Shown here: piece by piece, positions 25,051 to 36,773 of the stretch
How positions within the stretch are numbered: the stretch's first letter is position 1
How the letters are laid out: each line of letters begins with the position of its first letter
Assembly (NCBI GenBank): GCA_021904315.1
Contig: CM038918.1
Span: forward strand, 15,949,349-16,013,348
Direction: 5' to 3'
DNA length: 64,000 nt
From: Sphagnum magellanicum
Lineage: Eukaryota > Streptophyta > Sphagnopsida > Sphagnales > Sphagnaceae
The notes under the pieces: model-generated
What the model saw: the letters and a program-made list of their open reading frames with translations, nothing else
Databases searched by the model: none
What the model was told of the DNA's origin: nothing
Program-made: the position numbers and the translations under genes

Positions 25051-26807
25051 CATCATGCTTGATGATGAAGGTTTACTGTTGCATTCTCTCTTTTTTCTGC
25101 AGATATGGTTCGTTGCACACAAGTGAGACTTGGTGAACATGGAGTTTGGAAGTGCCGAGGAGACTTACCCAAACATCTTCGATTCCAGGACACCAGAATC
25201 TGTTGCGAGGTAGGAGAAATCTTGAGGAGTGAGATCAACTCTTTTCCTTTCTTTCTTTCCTTCAGCTACCCAATTCGTAGTTTGGAAATTGGCAGATCGG
25301 TACTTCTCACATAAACATAAGCTAATGGGTGATCATGTCCATGGGTGGGTGGGTGATGCATTGATTGCAGGGATTTGAGTCTGATGATGATGATGAGAAC
25401 ATTCTTGAAGGCAGCTGTGGTCTTGAATTTAGCATTGTTCTTTCAACTGGTATGAGCTTCTTCTTCTTCTCTCTCTGCTCTGCTCTGCTGCTCATCACGT
25501 GGTATGAACACTATACAGCAAGCAGCAGCAAGAACCTGGCTGCAGCAGATTATTGGCAACTGAATCCCTAATGTATCATACCTCTTGCAGGAGGGTGGCC
25601 AAACAGTGAGCATCTTCATCCTGGAGACAAGCACAAGCATTGGAAAGATGCTGAGGAATCTGAGGTACAACCAACACACAAATGGGCTGTTACAACTCTT
25701 TCTTGTGTCAAAAACCCCAACACTACTTCTAGATCCACCCACACACCCCCTCCCAAAAAAAAAACAACTCAGAAAAAATATTTTGATCTGAGAATTTCTC
25801 CGAATGCTGTTTGTCCCTTTGTTTCACAGGATCATGTCTTTTTCATTGTTGTTACTGCCAGTTTGTGTGCAGATCCGACTTGTATTAGATCTGTACTTAG
25901 CTCTTCCTGGACCTGAATGATGTTTCTTTCTCTGGGCTTTAGTACCTTTGAAAGTCTTGTGAATTGTTGGTGTTTCATCTGAAGTCCTTTTTTGTCTGTT
26001 CAGTCCTTAATCCTTTTCTTGCTCTGACTGTATGATCCTTTACATTCAATATAATTGTTTAAGAAATAGGCAGTGGTGGTGGTGGTCTTATGTGCAGGTG
26101 AGAGGATGGACTGCAAGCTGGTTGATAGTATTGGGAGTTATAGCATACTTGCTTTATGACAACTACCAAAACTGGCGTCTTGGTAGGAAGGGAGAATCCA
26201 TAGGTGCACACCCAAAACCCACCTCACAAATGAATTTTATTAGTTATTCAGGGACATGCTAGATTGTTGGTTTTAGAGTATCAACATGTTATGACTCAGA
26301 GATTCAGCTTTCTCTTTAAACTTCCCGGCAGCTCAGGCAATGAGGTTTAAAAGCTTCCCAAATTCTCACAAAAGCTAAATTTCAAAGAGAAGCACAAAAC
26401 CCTGAAATAAACATCATAAGAATTTCCACATTTCGTTCATGAGGTAATGCTGCAATTTTTTATTTTATACAAATTTTCTTCGCTTTTTGTTGTGACATGC
26501 TTGAGACTGTGGATTATTGACTACCATACCATCTGACCCTCACATCCATTGCCAAGAGCTGTATGTATGTCTTAACCTCCTGACAAAATGACAAATTTGT
26601 TAAGACTTGGGAACAAATTTACTCCAGTATTAGTTACATGTTGAGGTCTTGATGCTTGTTGTTTGGTAATATGCAGAATTAAGACATCATGCTCAGGTGT
26701 TGATAGATCTGATCTCCAACGCCAGACGCCTAAGCTGGACAGGAGGAGGACAGTCCCTTTCAAATTCAACCTCTAGTGGCAGCAGCCCTTGTAATTCACA
26801 GAAGTGA
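24623..26807 (+). CDS. SARAF: SARAF/TMEM66-like membrane protein (store-operated Ca2+ entry regulator family)
   Basis: Six exons join in phase: 24623-24914, 25103-25209, 25371-25449, 25591-25664, 26098-26182 and 26677-26807 (255 residues). All introns are GT-AG. Residues 25-43 form a signal peptide. The lumenal part has IVFYKGLKTTSRRTA, then QLRCLKGCEYV, WKCRGDLP, TRICCEGFESDDDDENIL and GSCGLEFSI. These match in order the animal SARAF pattern (tyrosine-lysine, TTARRTA, QLQC, WECKTDL, VSCEGYES, GSCGLEY). A hydrophilic linker follows, then one membrane span (about 188-204) and a Ser-rich tail. Animal SARAF sits in the ER membrane and turns down store-operated calcium entry; the plant role is not known to me. 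The ATG has A at -3; Met8 is an alternative start. An alternative exon 5 donor after 26203 would add 7 residues. Confidence 0.85.
25005..25050. repeat. Compound (TG)n(GA)n microsatellite in SARAF intron 1
   Basis: Nine TG units run directly into about fourteen GA units, ending about 50 bp before the exon 2 acceptor at 25101-25102. On the sense RNA this makes a UG run followed by a GA run just upstream of the splice site. Confidence 0.95.
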
Positions 26808-27074
26808 ACAATGCACGGTATATGCCTCTATGCCATACATGCGCCTTTTCTTTTGAGAAGAGTCGTGGGGTGGGTAATACTGTGGCTTATTTCAACACTA
26901 CATGAAATTGCACTAGTACCCAATGCAGTTTCTCAATCAGTTCTTGTACTTTCAGACACTCACTAGCTGTTTCACACAAGTGTTTTTGTATGGACTCAGC
27001 ATTGTTGTCACCGACTCACTCTTTTTCTTCAGAAAGTTTCAACTACTGGTTGGATCTCCATTTGTGAAATTACC

Positions 27075-27087
27075 TGGTATCAGAGTC
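27075..27087 (+). other. Retrotransposon primer-binding-site-like motif
   Basis: TGGTATCAGAGTC matches the usual initiator-methionine tRNA primer site (TGGTATCAGAGC) of plant LTR elements except for the last base. No LTR end in CA directly precedes it and no gag frame follows, so it may be a relic or chance. Confidence 0.35.
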
Positions 27088-27104
27088 GGGGGGGGGGGGG
27101 GGGG
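27088..27104. repeat. Poly(G) run, 17 bases
   Basis: Seventeen consecutive G directly after the TGGTATCAGAGTC motif. Such a run is rare in this AT-rich window and prone to length error in sequencing. Confidence 0.9.
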
Positions 27105-27574
27105 TAGTGTGAATTTGCTTGCTTTGGGTTGCCATATCAGGTAGTGAAACAAAGTGCATATACAATTCCTTTACAAATGAATTGGATGTTTTCTGAATGT
27201 ATTCCAAAGATATCCGAAACTGGATTTCTCTCTCTTCATATGATGAATCATCTGATATAATTTCATTCATTTTCTGGCACACTCTGACGTGCAGTGATTT
27301 GTTTTTGGGGGGGGAAATTTCAGCACGTCAGTGACAAAGAAAAGGAGCTGTGAATCCTTCAAAGGTATTTTTTGGAGGGAAAATGGCACAAAGTCGCAAT
27401 ATTTCGAGGAGAAAAAAAACACTGAATTTGCCAGATTTCAACCATAGCTAGTAGGATGTTGCTAGAATAGAGCGGGTCTCCAAAACAATTCTACTTTGGT
27501 GTCTGGCATGTGTAGCCAAACTTGGCTAAGTCTTCTTCTGGAGGATTGCTAGTCCACTTCACAAATTTGAAAAC

Positions 27575-27595
27575 AAACCCTAAACCCTAAACCCC
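27575..27595. repeat. Telomere-type AAACCCT motif, three units
   Basis: AAACCCT AAACCCT AAACCCC, the plant telomere repeat in two exact units and one altered unit. A second cluster (AAACCCTAACCCTAAACCCT) is at 56305-56324. Confidence 0.85.
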
Positions 27596-28034
27596 GACTC
27601 TTCAGAGCTCTAGAATAAGAATCTCAATTGAAAAATTACCACCACAAGGAAGGCTTCAAGATCTTACTCCCATTGTTTAGGAGGGAGAGGGATCTTACAC
27701 CTACTCATAGGTAAGGTGTCAAGTCCCTTATGCCTATTATACTCTCACCCCTAAATAATGGGCGTAAGGGTCCCTCCTCATTTCTAGGAGGGATATTCAC
27801 GAATATAAGGTGACCTCCAAACGCACTAGGAAAATTTTCCCAAGTGCCTTTCCATAATGAGATCAAGAACTCCATTGATATAGTGAAAATTGTTCCAATA
27901 TTCACCCGACAATTTAATTGTTGCTCCTTTAAATTAGGAAAAAAATTCTGTTATTTCCTACAACAACCATTTGAATTATGTTAGAAACCAATTGAAAGAG
28001 GGTATAGGCTATATAGCCAAGGGAATTTTATTAA

Positions 28035-28275
28035 TTAAAAAAAAATTCAATTTTGTGATGTTGCCACTAGCCACACTGGCAATAATCCACAAAAAGAATT
28101 AGCCAAAATTGGCTACATCTCAGAGAAAAAACACAGGACAATTCAAGAATCCTGCTATATTTTGGCAACCTGCTGGAACTTGTTGTCTAAATATGGAAAT
28201 TTCATAAAAGCTTTCCTGCAAATCTGGCAACTTGGCACATTTATTTTCAAAAAAAAAAATCCTTTGTATGATTTT
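28035..28275 (+). repeat. Dispersed repeat module B, copy 2
   Basis: Matches 13240-13425: TTCAATTTTGTGATGT, TAGCCACACTGGCAA, GAATTAGCCAAAATTGGCTA, CCTGCTATATTTTGGCAA and AAATCCTTTGTATGA. It is followed by module A at 28950. Confidence 0.7.
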
Positions 28276-28949
28276 TAATTTGTAATTTATTATTATTATT
28301 TTTTGTGGTATGATTGGCACTGAATTTTTTTTTCCCCACCAAGTGATAAAAACTTACCAAACAAAAAAAAAAACACTGGTTATAGCCTCTTCTGTTATGA
28401 ATCAATTAGGGTTTATCTTGCTTGTGATATTTACAACTATCATAATACCATAGCAAGTTCAACATTATAGTGTTGAATAATTATTTGTTTTGAAAATTTC
28501 ATTTTTGAAAACTAAGATATTCTAAAAATTCTCTATTTTCCTTTACAAAATTTTGATGTTTGAAAAAATGGTTTAAGAAAATCAATGTAATATGTGTCAC
28601 GTGTTATAGAAGCTATTATTCATTGTTAAGTTTAATTTATGTTGTGATGTTATAATAATTATAAAGTTAATCACATTCATTCACAATAGTACTCAATAGA
28701 GTGTGCTAAATTAGCACAGTGGAAAATGTCTTGATCACCAAAGAATCCTTGCTGTTATGTGTTTATAATAATAAATTTTTTGGTATGATTTTATTTGAAA
28801 GGATTTTAAAAGAGCATGTTTGTATTAGATATTAGTGGTAATTTTGTCTCAACTCTTTTTGGCTTGGAAAATCTTTCTAGGAATCTTGAGAAAATACAAG
28901 TGTTAAAATTAAGTCTCATAGCATTTGTGACTATACTATAGTACCTTGC

Positions 28950-29165
28950 CATTTTCAACGCCAATTATTATTATTTGTGGAAATGTTGAAAAAAAAATAA
29001 AAAAAAAATGAATAAATAAATAAATAAATGAATAAATAAATAAATTCCAAAGAAAAACGTTTTGTGAAGGAAAATAGAATATATTTGGGAATATTTGGAT
29101 ATATTATAATTTGTAACATGGAAATTTCAAAATTAATTAATTATTCAATAGACATGTGTTGAATC
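28950..29165 (+). repeat. Dispersed repeat module A, copy 2, with AAAT-type microsatellite
   Basis: Carries GAAATGTTGAA, GAAGGAAAATAGAATAT, AAATTTCAAAATTAATTAAT and AGACATGTGTTGAA of the module. It has been expanded internally by an imperfect AATA/AATG repeat at about 29009-29044. Confidence 0.7.
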
Positions 29166-30141
29166 TATACCATGTATTACATGAGTCAAATATAAGTGTG
29201 TATACGCATTTTGGGTTTTTGGGCATTTCTATGTGGGGGGAGAAACATTGATACACATGTGTCAAACATGGACTTCTTGGATAGATTTTTTTTCACTTTT
29301 TTTCCTTGTAGCATGTTGAAACTTGGAACTAGTTGTTACTAGATTTAACAAGACACAATTAAAACATTTGCTTGGTTTTGATTTTCAAATTACTTTTGGA
29401 GGGAAAGGCTTTAAAATTTAGTTCTTGATAAAGATTAAGGTTGAGAGTTATTGTTTACACACAAGGACAAACTTAGTGAGTTGATAGAGAACAAAATAAA
29501 AACACAATGTGTAGTTTTAGAGTTCTATTGAATCATAGATTTTTATGTTTTTATTTTTGATTTCTGCATTTTAATACTACAGATGTTGGATATCTTAAAT
29601 TTTGAATAAAGAAAAAAGTAGCATATTGTTAAGGAAACAATGAGTAAACTTTGAAACTATTGTGTTTTCTACTTGTAATAATTAAAACTTGATCACAGAT
29701 TTTGATTATCAAGAATATTAATCTAGAATTTGGAAAATATGGAATAGGTACAATAATGAGATGAATGTGTGAATATAGTTTGAAAACTAATTTGAATGTT
29801 TTGGAACAATAGATTGTATGTGATTTAAGTGCTATTGTATGCATAATTTGTAGTGTTGTTAATAGGCATAGAGTAAATCAAAGTAAAATTTGCACCTACG
29901 ATTTGGCAACCATTTTGGAGACAAATGTTTTTTTGAAGAAAAAAAACACTAAAAATATTGAGAGTTGTTTGGTTTTATTTGAAAGCATTTCTTTTTGTAG
30001 ATGTCAAAATTCAAAAAAGAAAATATTGTCTTTAAATATCTTGATCTCTAAGTTTCTTGGAAGCAAAAGACAAAGGTCTAAATGGTGAAGTTGTAAAGAA
30101 TAAAGTTGGAAGCATACGAAAAGTTGAAGGAAATTGAAGAT
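29166..30141. other. Intergenic AT-rich DNA
   Basis: Frames are short and unrecognised. No repeats or element ends were seen. Confidence 0.45.
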
Positions 30142-30480
30142 TGATAGAACAATATGAATAAGATGGTGACTTGAAGTTGCAAAGGCATATGGATCAAAAA
30201 GCTTCGAGGGATGAAGCATCAAGGGATCTCATTTCAGAGTGGGTAGATACAAATTACCCAAGAACATAAGTGTATGATGATGCATAGGTGAATGTTATGG
30301 ATGAAGCATTACCATTTCAATTGGATCATAGGAGCAAAGGAATTAGAAAAGAAAGAAGGAATTTAGAACATAGAAGTTAAGATTTTGTGGATTCAACAAG
30401 GTTGGTTCAAATTCTTTCTAGAATCTATGATTTTTGTAGAGCTATATGACATGGGATCACAAAATGTCCATAGATTGACA
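30142..30480 (+). pseudogene. Decayed coding-like sequence of unknown family
   Basis: One frame stays protein-like for over 100 codons with only a few stops: QRHMDQKASRDEASRDLI, SEWVDTNYPRT, NVMDEALPFQLDHRSKGI, RKERRNLEHRS and DFVDSTRLVQILSRIYDFCR. The charged, helical composition and absence of frameshifts suggest a real but dead gene or a gag-like region of a mobile element. A further coherent piece in another frame at about 30617-30740 reads IIHNFPIVIKAKPFF. I do not recognise the family. Confidence 0.4.
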
Positions 30481-30889
30481 GTGAAGTGAGGGATGGATTT
30501 GTTAAACATGTGGGGCAACATATGTTGGATAGAAGTTTTGTAAAACAACCACATCCAAAATAGTCTAAAAGAAAGGATGCATGAAATTATTTTGGGTGAA
30601 GGATAATTTGTACAAAGTAGACCAATTATTCATAATTTTCCTATTGTGATTAAAGCAAAACCATTTTTTGTAAGTTTAGATTTTATACTAGAGAAAGTTA
30701 AACAAATGTTGTACAATTTAGAACTAGGCTATCTAGAAAATTAACACCATTATCAATAATGCCTAGAACAATGAGTGGGATACCTTAAATGCCAATCATT
30801 GTTTAAGAAAGACAACATAATATATTTGTGATGCTAGAGATAGTTGTATTGGCTTGTGAGTTTAGACAAAAGTTTGAACCATTGAGAAG

Positions 30890-30896
30890 AAAAAAA
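30890..30896 (-). terminator. Possible RNA polymerase III terminator (T7)
   Basis: On the minus strand a run of seven T lies about 45 nt after the tRNA-like sequence, where a pol III transcript started from it would stop. Confidence 0.35.
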
Positions 30897-30940
30897 CAAT
30901 TTTAGAGTGGTGTATATAGGAAACCTAATTGTGAAATGTA

Positions 30941-31011
30941 GGTTGCAAGTATGAGGACTTCAACCTTTCACCTCCTTGAAGAAGGTTCAAGTATTTAACC
31001 ATTGCACAACC
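30941..31011 (-). repeat. tRNA-like sequence, SINE head or tRNA pseudogene
   Basis: On the minus strand 71 nt have tRNA-like layout. The ends pair as GGTTG/CAACC. A box A-like GTGCAATGGTTAA lies near the 5' end, a possible D stem is CAA/TTG, and an anticodon-like stem ACCTT/GAGGT carries a 7-nt loop CTTCAAG. A box B-like GGTTGAAGTCC follows. The T stem is poorly paired and no CCA or amino-acid identity is convincing, so it is unlikely to be a working tRNA. Confidence 0.5.
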
Positions 31012-31079
31012 ATTCAATAAAAGTGAAAAACATTGATATCCTTTGGTTATGAATATTTTTTTTGTTAATTTATTGAAAT

Positions 31080-33420
31080 TGTTTAACATAAATATATGCA
31101 ATCTACTTAGCAACCTACTTAACCTAGTTATGCTACCTACCTAATCTAGCCTAACCTACCTACTTAAATACATTTTCACATGTAAAGTTACTTGAATACA
31201 AAAATTACATATTATTGAAATAAATAAAATATCAATTAATTTCAAAGTTAAAAAATTCAATTAAATGATTATTTTAAAAATAAATAAATAATCCAAGTAA
31301 TTATATAAATGAAAATTTTAAAATAGTTATTAAAACAAAAAAGTTGGTCTATAACATATTGAAATATTTTATGTTTTAAAAAAATGAAATTATTATTTCA
31401 AATATGTAAAATTCAATCTGAAGTGATTATGATTACAAATAAAGATTAAAAATAAATTATATATTATAATTTATAAATTATATAATATCTGATGTTATGA
31501 ATAAATAGATATATTGATTAATAAATAAAATTTAAAAAGTAAGTCTATTTTAATTAAATGATTATTTTAAACATGTAAAATTTAATTTGACATAATTTAT
31601 GATTAGAGATAATAAGGATGACAAATAATTTAAAACTTAATTACTACATGTTTTAGATTACATTTTAAATAATGATTTCATTGTGATGTTTAAAACTTGA
31701 TGGTTCTAGAACATGAAATGTCAATTGTTAAAAAATATTTTGAATAGGAATATTGGAAATATTAATATATTAAAAAAATAATACATTAAAAATTTAAATT
31801 AAATAAAAAATTTAAATCAAATCATGAAATTAAGCTATATTAAATGATCATAGGTAATTCAAAAATAGACATGTAATAATGCTAATATGTGAATGGATGT
31901 GATTAAGATAGGTAAATAGTTAGTTAAATAGTTACTTAAATGTCGGTACGTAATATTTATACCTACTTTACCTACATAACTTTGCTATTTTTTTATAACC
32001 TAATTATTATTTTAAATTACATATTTAGTTCAAAATTTAGTTACCTAGACCAACTTACATACATATACCTTTTTTTTAAAGCAATAAATCTTAGAAATTA
32101 TTTAAATTATAAACCTAGTTTTCTTATAATGGAAAAAGGTGTTAAAAAATTTAGAGCACTAATTTTTTTATATTTGATAATGTACATATTCATTACATAC
32201 ATAGATAATATTTTAAATTCATAATGAAGATGACTATAATGGCTAGTTGTAATCACATGCATACTAAAATTCATGACTATAGTGGTTGATTATAAACAAG
32301 TAGTAATAACATAAATGACTATAGTCAGTAACCTTAGTAATGTAGTCATATTTTTGGTTAGAAAAGTCTAATAGTCATAAAAGACATGTCTTATATGATT
32401 CCATGACTAGGGTGAGGACATAATGGCAAAATGTTCTAGTCATGGATTCCACATTTTGGCATAATGTTCAATTATTGGCAATTGGGTTTAGATTAATTAT
32501 GACTCATTATGAAGAAACCTATGTGATTATGTTTTAGTAAAATTACACCTTTAATAATGGATTTTTGAAATAAAAAAAATGCATTAATCAACTGATTGGA
32601 TTGGTAAAAAATTGAAAGGTTCATATTAAATTTCATTCCAAATTAATTATAGTGATTCAATATGTGGTATAATATAAAAAATAGGCTTTTCTATGCAAAG
32701 TTTCCCACAAAAAGAAGAAAAATTCTAATGACAAACTTTTGAATGGCTAAATTTGAAATTTATCTTCATATCCTTAACATTGTTCTTTTTTTTTCAAATT
32801 TCAATTTGTTTTTGGATGTGCATTTATTTGAAATCATTACTTGGGCTCTTATAAATATAGATATTATTATTTTTTGATATATGGGCTTTATTAACATTTA
32901 ATTAGAATGATATCATAAAAATGTAAAAGTTTAACAATGTAGAATGGAATTGTGTGGACTTTTTGTTTATCAAAAATTGAGCCACCATATAGTGCATTCA
33001 CCTACTCATTTGGAAATTCATAATTAAATAAAATATACTCAATTAATTGATTAATAAAAAATGAAATGAAGCACCATTTATCATACCTTTCAAAATTACA
33101 TTTAAAATGAAACCTTAAACATGTTTCAAGCTTGTGCTCTTGACCAAAAATTTCACTTGGAAAGTAGACGTTATTACATTCCTATTTTTTTAAAAATAAA
33201 ATGATTAAAAATATCAAAGTACAAAATATTTTTGATCATTGCATTTAAGAATATCATGAAATTTTGATTTCCTTTCAAAGTCTATACAACTTGGTTAATG
33301 ATTCATTAAATACTTATAATGAAAAGCCTTATTTGTATTGAAAACAATTCCTATATATTTCAAAAGTTTGACATAGGTTTAATAAAATGAAGATGCATGA
33401 TGTTCTTAATGAGTCCACCC
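31080..33420. other. Extremely AT-rich stretch
   Basis: Long runs of A/T with repeated AAATAAAT, TTAATTAA and TTATAATTTATAAATTATA themes. G and C are scarce except for short CCTACC / CCTACT clusters at about 31105-31165 and 31925-32070. No gene is seen; the longest frame (31940-32224) is low-complexity. It could be matrix-attachment-like or simply decayed repeat. Confidence 0.6.
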
Positions 33421-33647
33421 AATGATGCTTATGCTTGTTTTGGTGCTTCCCTTGCTTTTGTTTTATTCCCAACATGCTTCTCTTTTGTCTTGTGCCAATC
33501 TTGGTTTCATGACCAAGGCTAGGGTTGGGACAAAATATTCAAATAATTTAAACATTTGCCAAATGTTACCAAGTGGAAAACTACAGTTAATGATGAATAC
33601 AATTCTTTTTTCAAAAAAAAAAAAAGTTCAATATTAAAATATCAATG

Positions 33648-33947
33648 TTATTTTGTCACAAGAGGTTTCTCACAAGAACTAGGATTAGATTATCATGAAA
33701 CATTTAGTTTAACATGATAAAGAGACCTTTAAGTTAAGAGTTTTTTTTTTTCTTTTGCGACCTTTTTAAAATTTGAAGTCCATCAAACGAATGTTTGCAC
33801 AACTTTTCTTCATGGTCATTTGCTTGAAGGAATATTTATCAACCAACCTCAAAGCTATAATCAAAAGGGTTTTAAACATAAAATGTGTCAATTTAAGAAA
33901 AATATTTATGGATTAAAACAATCCCCTTGTGTATGGAACAAGTAGAT
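33648..33947 (+). pseudogene. Ty1/copia reverse transcriptase fragment
   Basis: Two blocks of copia reverse transcriptase are readable: VTRGFSQELGLDYHETFS, then, after a frameshifted gap, FLHGHLLEGIFINQP and KKNIYGLKQSPCVWNK. These correspond to the standard A(K/R)GF-QE-G-DY-ETFSP and LKKSLYGLKQAPRAW motifs. The YVDD part, LTRs and other pol domains are absent nearby, so it is an isolated relic separate from the element at 34995. Confidence 0.75.
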
Positions 33948-34004
33948 GGGCCATTGGGCTCTTATCTTTTTAAAGACATGTTTTGTTATAAGTCAAGCTA
34001 GAGA

Positions 34005-34180
34005 GGCAAAGAGAAAGAGAGACTAAGAAAAATAGAGAGAAACAAAGGCAAAGAGAAAGACCGAGAGGTAGCAAGAGAGAGAGAGAGTCAAAGAGTTAGA
34101 AAGAGATAGAGATAGAGACTAAGAAAAATAGAGATAGACAAAAAGGCAAAGATAGAGACAAAGAGGCAAAGAGAGAAAAT
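34005..34180. repeat. Purine-rich imperfect tandem repeat
   Basis: GAGAAAGAGAGACTAAGAAAAATAGAGA-type units, with AAAGAGGCAAAGA variants, recur over about 175 bp and leave the plus strand almost free of pyrimidines. Confidence 0.8.
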
Positions 34181-34989
34181 TCACCAAGTTGCAAAATGTT
34201 GCCACACAAAAAAAAACGCAAATATTTATGTACAATGAGTTGGTACAACATTTATTTTCTTGGGCCTTTATGTGGGCAACAATCTTTGTTGGTAATCAAC
34301 CCACATTATTGCAACCCAAAGGTTACTTAAAGTTTTTTTGATAATTTTTGAATCTAAACAATGTATGCCATTTTTCAATCTTGTGATTTATCATCATAGA
34401 TGTTCACCTAAGAAAGGTTTAACATTAATTGGCGAAAATATTTTAAAAATTGTTCAACTAGTAGAAAAGTGGTGGAAAAGTACCCAAAAACAAATATATG
34501 GTCAAATTATGGTGAATGTTTTCTTTAAAATAGATAGATTAAAATTTTGATGATTATTTTCTTTGAAACCAAGATATTTGTGGTAGAATATTCTTGGATT
34601 ACTTTTATTTTATGGTCAAGTGGAAAACATTTGCCACATGAAAAAAAATGTTGGTCATGATGTGAATTATGTTATGGTAGTAATCATGGGCATTTTGGTT
34701 CAAAAGCCTACCAAAACTAAAATGATTCGAAATATAATCTAAAATCAAACATTCCTTGGTAAACAATTGTGTAAATTTGGTACATTTCGTAAGTTGCAAT
34801 GTAATAAATTGGAATGGACACACATTGTGTAATTAAATAATGGTGATTTCAAATCTACTTCACACAAATTTCTTTAAGTTAAAGTGTAGTCAATACAAAT
34901 CATGGGAACTATTCATATATGAAAAATCATTTATGAAAAGTGATGAGGGAGGAAACATGAAACTAATCGACTACATAATGTATTGCCAC

Positions 34990-34994
34990 ATTCA
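34990..34994. repeat. Target site duplication ATTCA, left copy
   Basis: ATTCA directly before the 5' LTR (TGTTGAAAT) equals 40236-40240 directly after the 3' LTR. Five base pairs is standard for LTR retrotransposons. Confidence 0.85.
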
Positions 34995-35213
34995 TGTTGA
35001 AATAGAAGTAAGTATAAGTTTAGTTAATTTGAAGAGACATGTAAAGACATTTAGTAAAGGAACACACTGGTTCCCAAGAGTTGATTCTTGAACAATTTAA
35101 AGAATAAGGTGGGTGAAACTCTAGAAGAATGCTTTGGGTTTTTCGGTTGGTAGGCATTTGTCAATAAAAACTTTATTTTCTATTTTCTTTCTTGAGTATC
35201 ATTTTTTTCTACA
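34995..35213 (+). repeat. 5' LTR of the copia element
   Basis: Begins TGTTGAAAT and ends CTACA. Conserved blocks with the 3' LTR include AAGTTTAGTTAAT, TGGTTCCCAA, TCTTGAACAATTTAAAGAA and GTCAATAAAAACTTTATTT. Confidence 0.9.
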
Positions 35214-35225
35214 TGGTATCAAAGC
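35214..35225 (+). other. Primer-binding site
   Basis: TGGTATCAAAGC directly after the LTR. The usual plant motif is TGGTATCAGAGC. Confidence 0.85.
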
Positions 35226-36773
35226 TTGGTAGGTTTTAGGAAACTATAAAGCTTTCCTAGTATCATCAACCATGGCCAATAATGGGCTTGAACATTTAAT
35301 TGAAAGATTTGATGGTAGTAGTTACCAAACATGGTCCGTTCACATGGAGATGTTTTTCCATCAAGAAGAACAATGGGACCATGTCAATGGTTCTATTATT
35401 AGATGAATGGATCTTGCAAATCAAACTATTTGGGACATTAAGGATGCAAAAGCAAGAGCTAATATTCTTTTGTGTATGAAAAATATTCAATTGGTCCACG
35501 TTAAATTGTTAAAAACATCAAAAGAAATTTGGGATCAAATTAAAACTAATTTTTAGACAACCAATGTTGTTAATAAAAATTATCTAACAAGAAAATTTTA
35601 TACATTAAAGTTGGATGAGAGAGATATTGTTTGAGGCCATTTTGATAAATAAATTACTATTTGTTAGATGAGTTGATTATAGGAGGAGGGAAAATAGTTG
35701 ATGCTAATGTTACTGTAGCACTTTGGGTTCAATGCCCAAATCATATATGAATGTGGTTATGGTCCAAATGGCTTGGGTGGGTACTTTCCATGAAGCATTA
35801 AATCTCTTATTGGAAGAAGAAACTAAAAATGTGGAACTATATAAAGGGGAAAATTTTACATTGTATAATAAGAATAATGGAGTAAATTTTTATAGGCCAA
35901 AAAGACCCAATTTCTTCCATTTTGAAAACCCAAATTGAAAATCAAATAGAAAAAATAAAAATAATGGACCAAAAAAACCTTTGGGAAATTGTATATAGTG
36001 CAAGCTACAGGGCATCAAATTAAAAATTGTCAAAAAAAATTACAAATGAGAAAAGTCACAATGCGGTTGAAATTTCTTTTCAAATGAAACAAAAATACCC
36101 ATGCCTCCAACAAGGTAAGGTTATTTATAGCCTCTTTGTTAACATCTGATTTAAACAATAATAAATTAAGTTGGGTTGTAGATTTCAATGCCACTTCCCA
36201 TATGATGAACAATACAAATTGGTTTACAAAATATAATCCTCATCCAATTGAGGCCTATGTGTACCTTGGTGATGATGTACACCATAAAATACATGGTAGT
36301 GGGAAAATTACAATTAAATTAACAAATGGAGAAACAAAACACATTCTTGAAATCTTACATGTACCAAGTTTGACCAAAATTTTGATTTTTGTCCCATAAG
36401 CTACAAATGCCAAGTATTTCTTTACCTTTACCCTTAACAATTATAACATTCAAGATAAATGCAATTAGATTATTACAATTTGTGAAAGAGAAGGCAATTT
36501 ATACAAATTAAGCACTTTGGTCCTTTATTCTATTGATGCTTCACCTTGCATTGATACAACAATTCAAAACAATCCAAATATAAGAAATCATGATTTATGG
36601 CACCAAAGACTAGGCCACATTGATGTACAAAAGATGAAACTAATGCATGCAAACAACTTGTTAATAATTTAAAATTTGCATCTTTTCTTGAAATTTCATT
36701 TTGTCCAAGTTGTGTATATGGTAAACAAACAACATCACAAAGTTACAAGCTTCATGGGTTTGTTCCAAATTCA

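Larger units (their letters stand above)
26808..28034. other. Region downstream of the SARAF-like gene
   Basis: No gene is recognised. It holds a primer-binding-site-like motif, a 17-G run and three AAACCCT units, listed separately. The part 27660-27910 resembles 49770-49930 (both contain a GGTGxCxTCCAAA block after ATTCAxGAATAT), so it is a diverged dispersed repeat. Confidence 0.45.

Noticed and set aside
30941-31011. Functional tRNA gene
   Set aside because: T stem barely pairs, D arm is short and the anticodon position would read UCA. Kept only as tRNA-like repeat.
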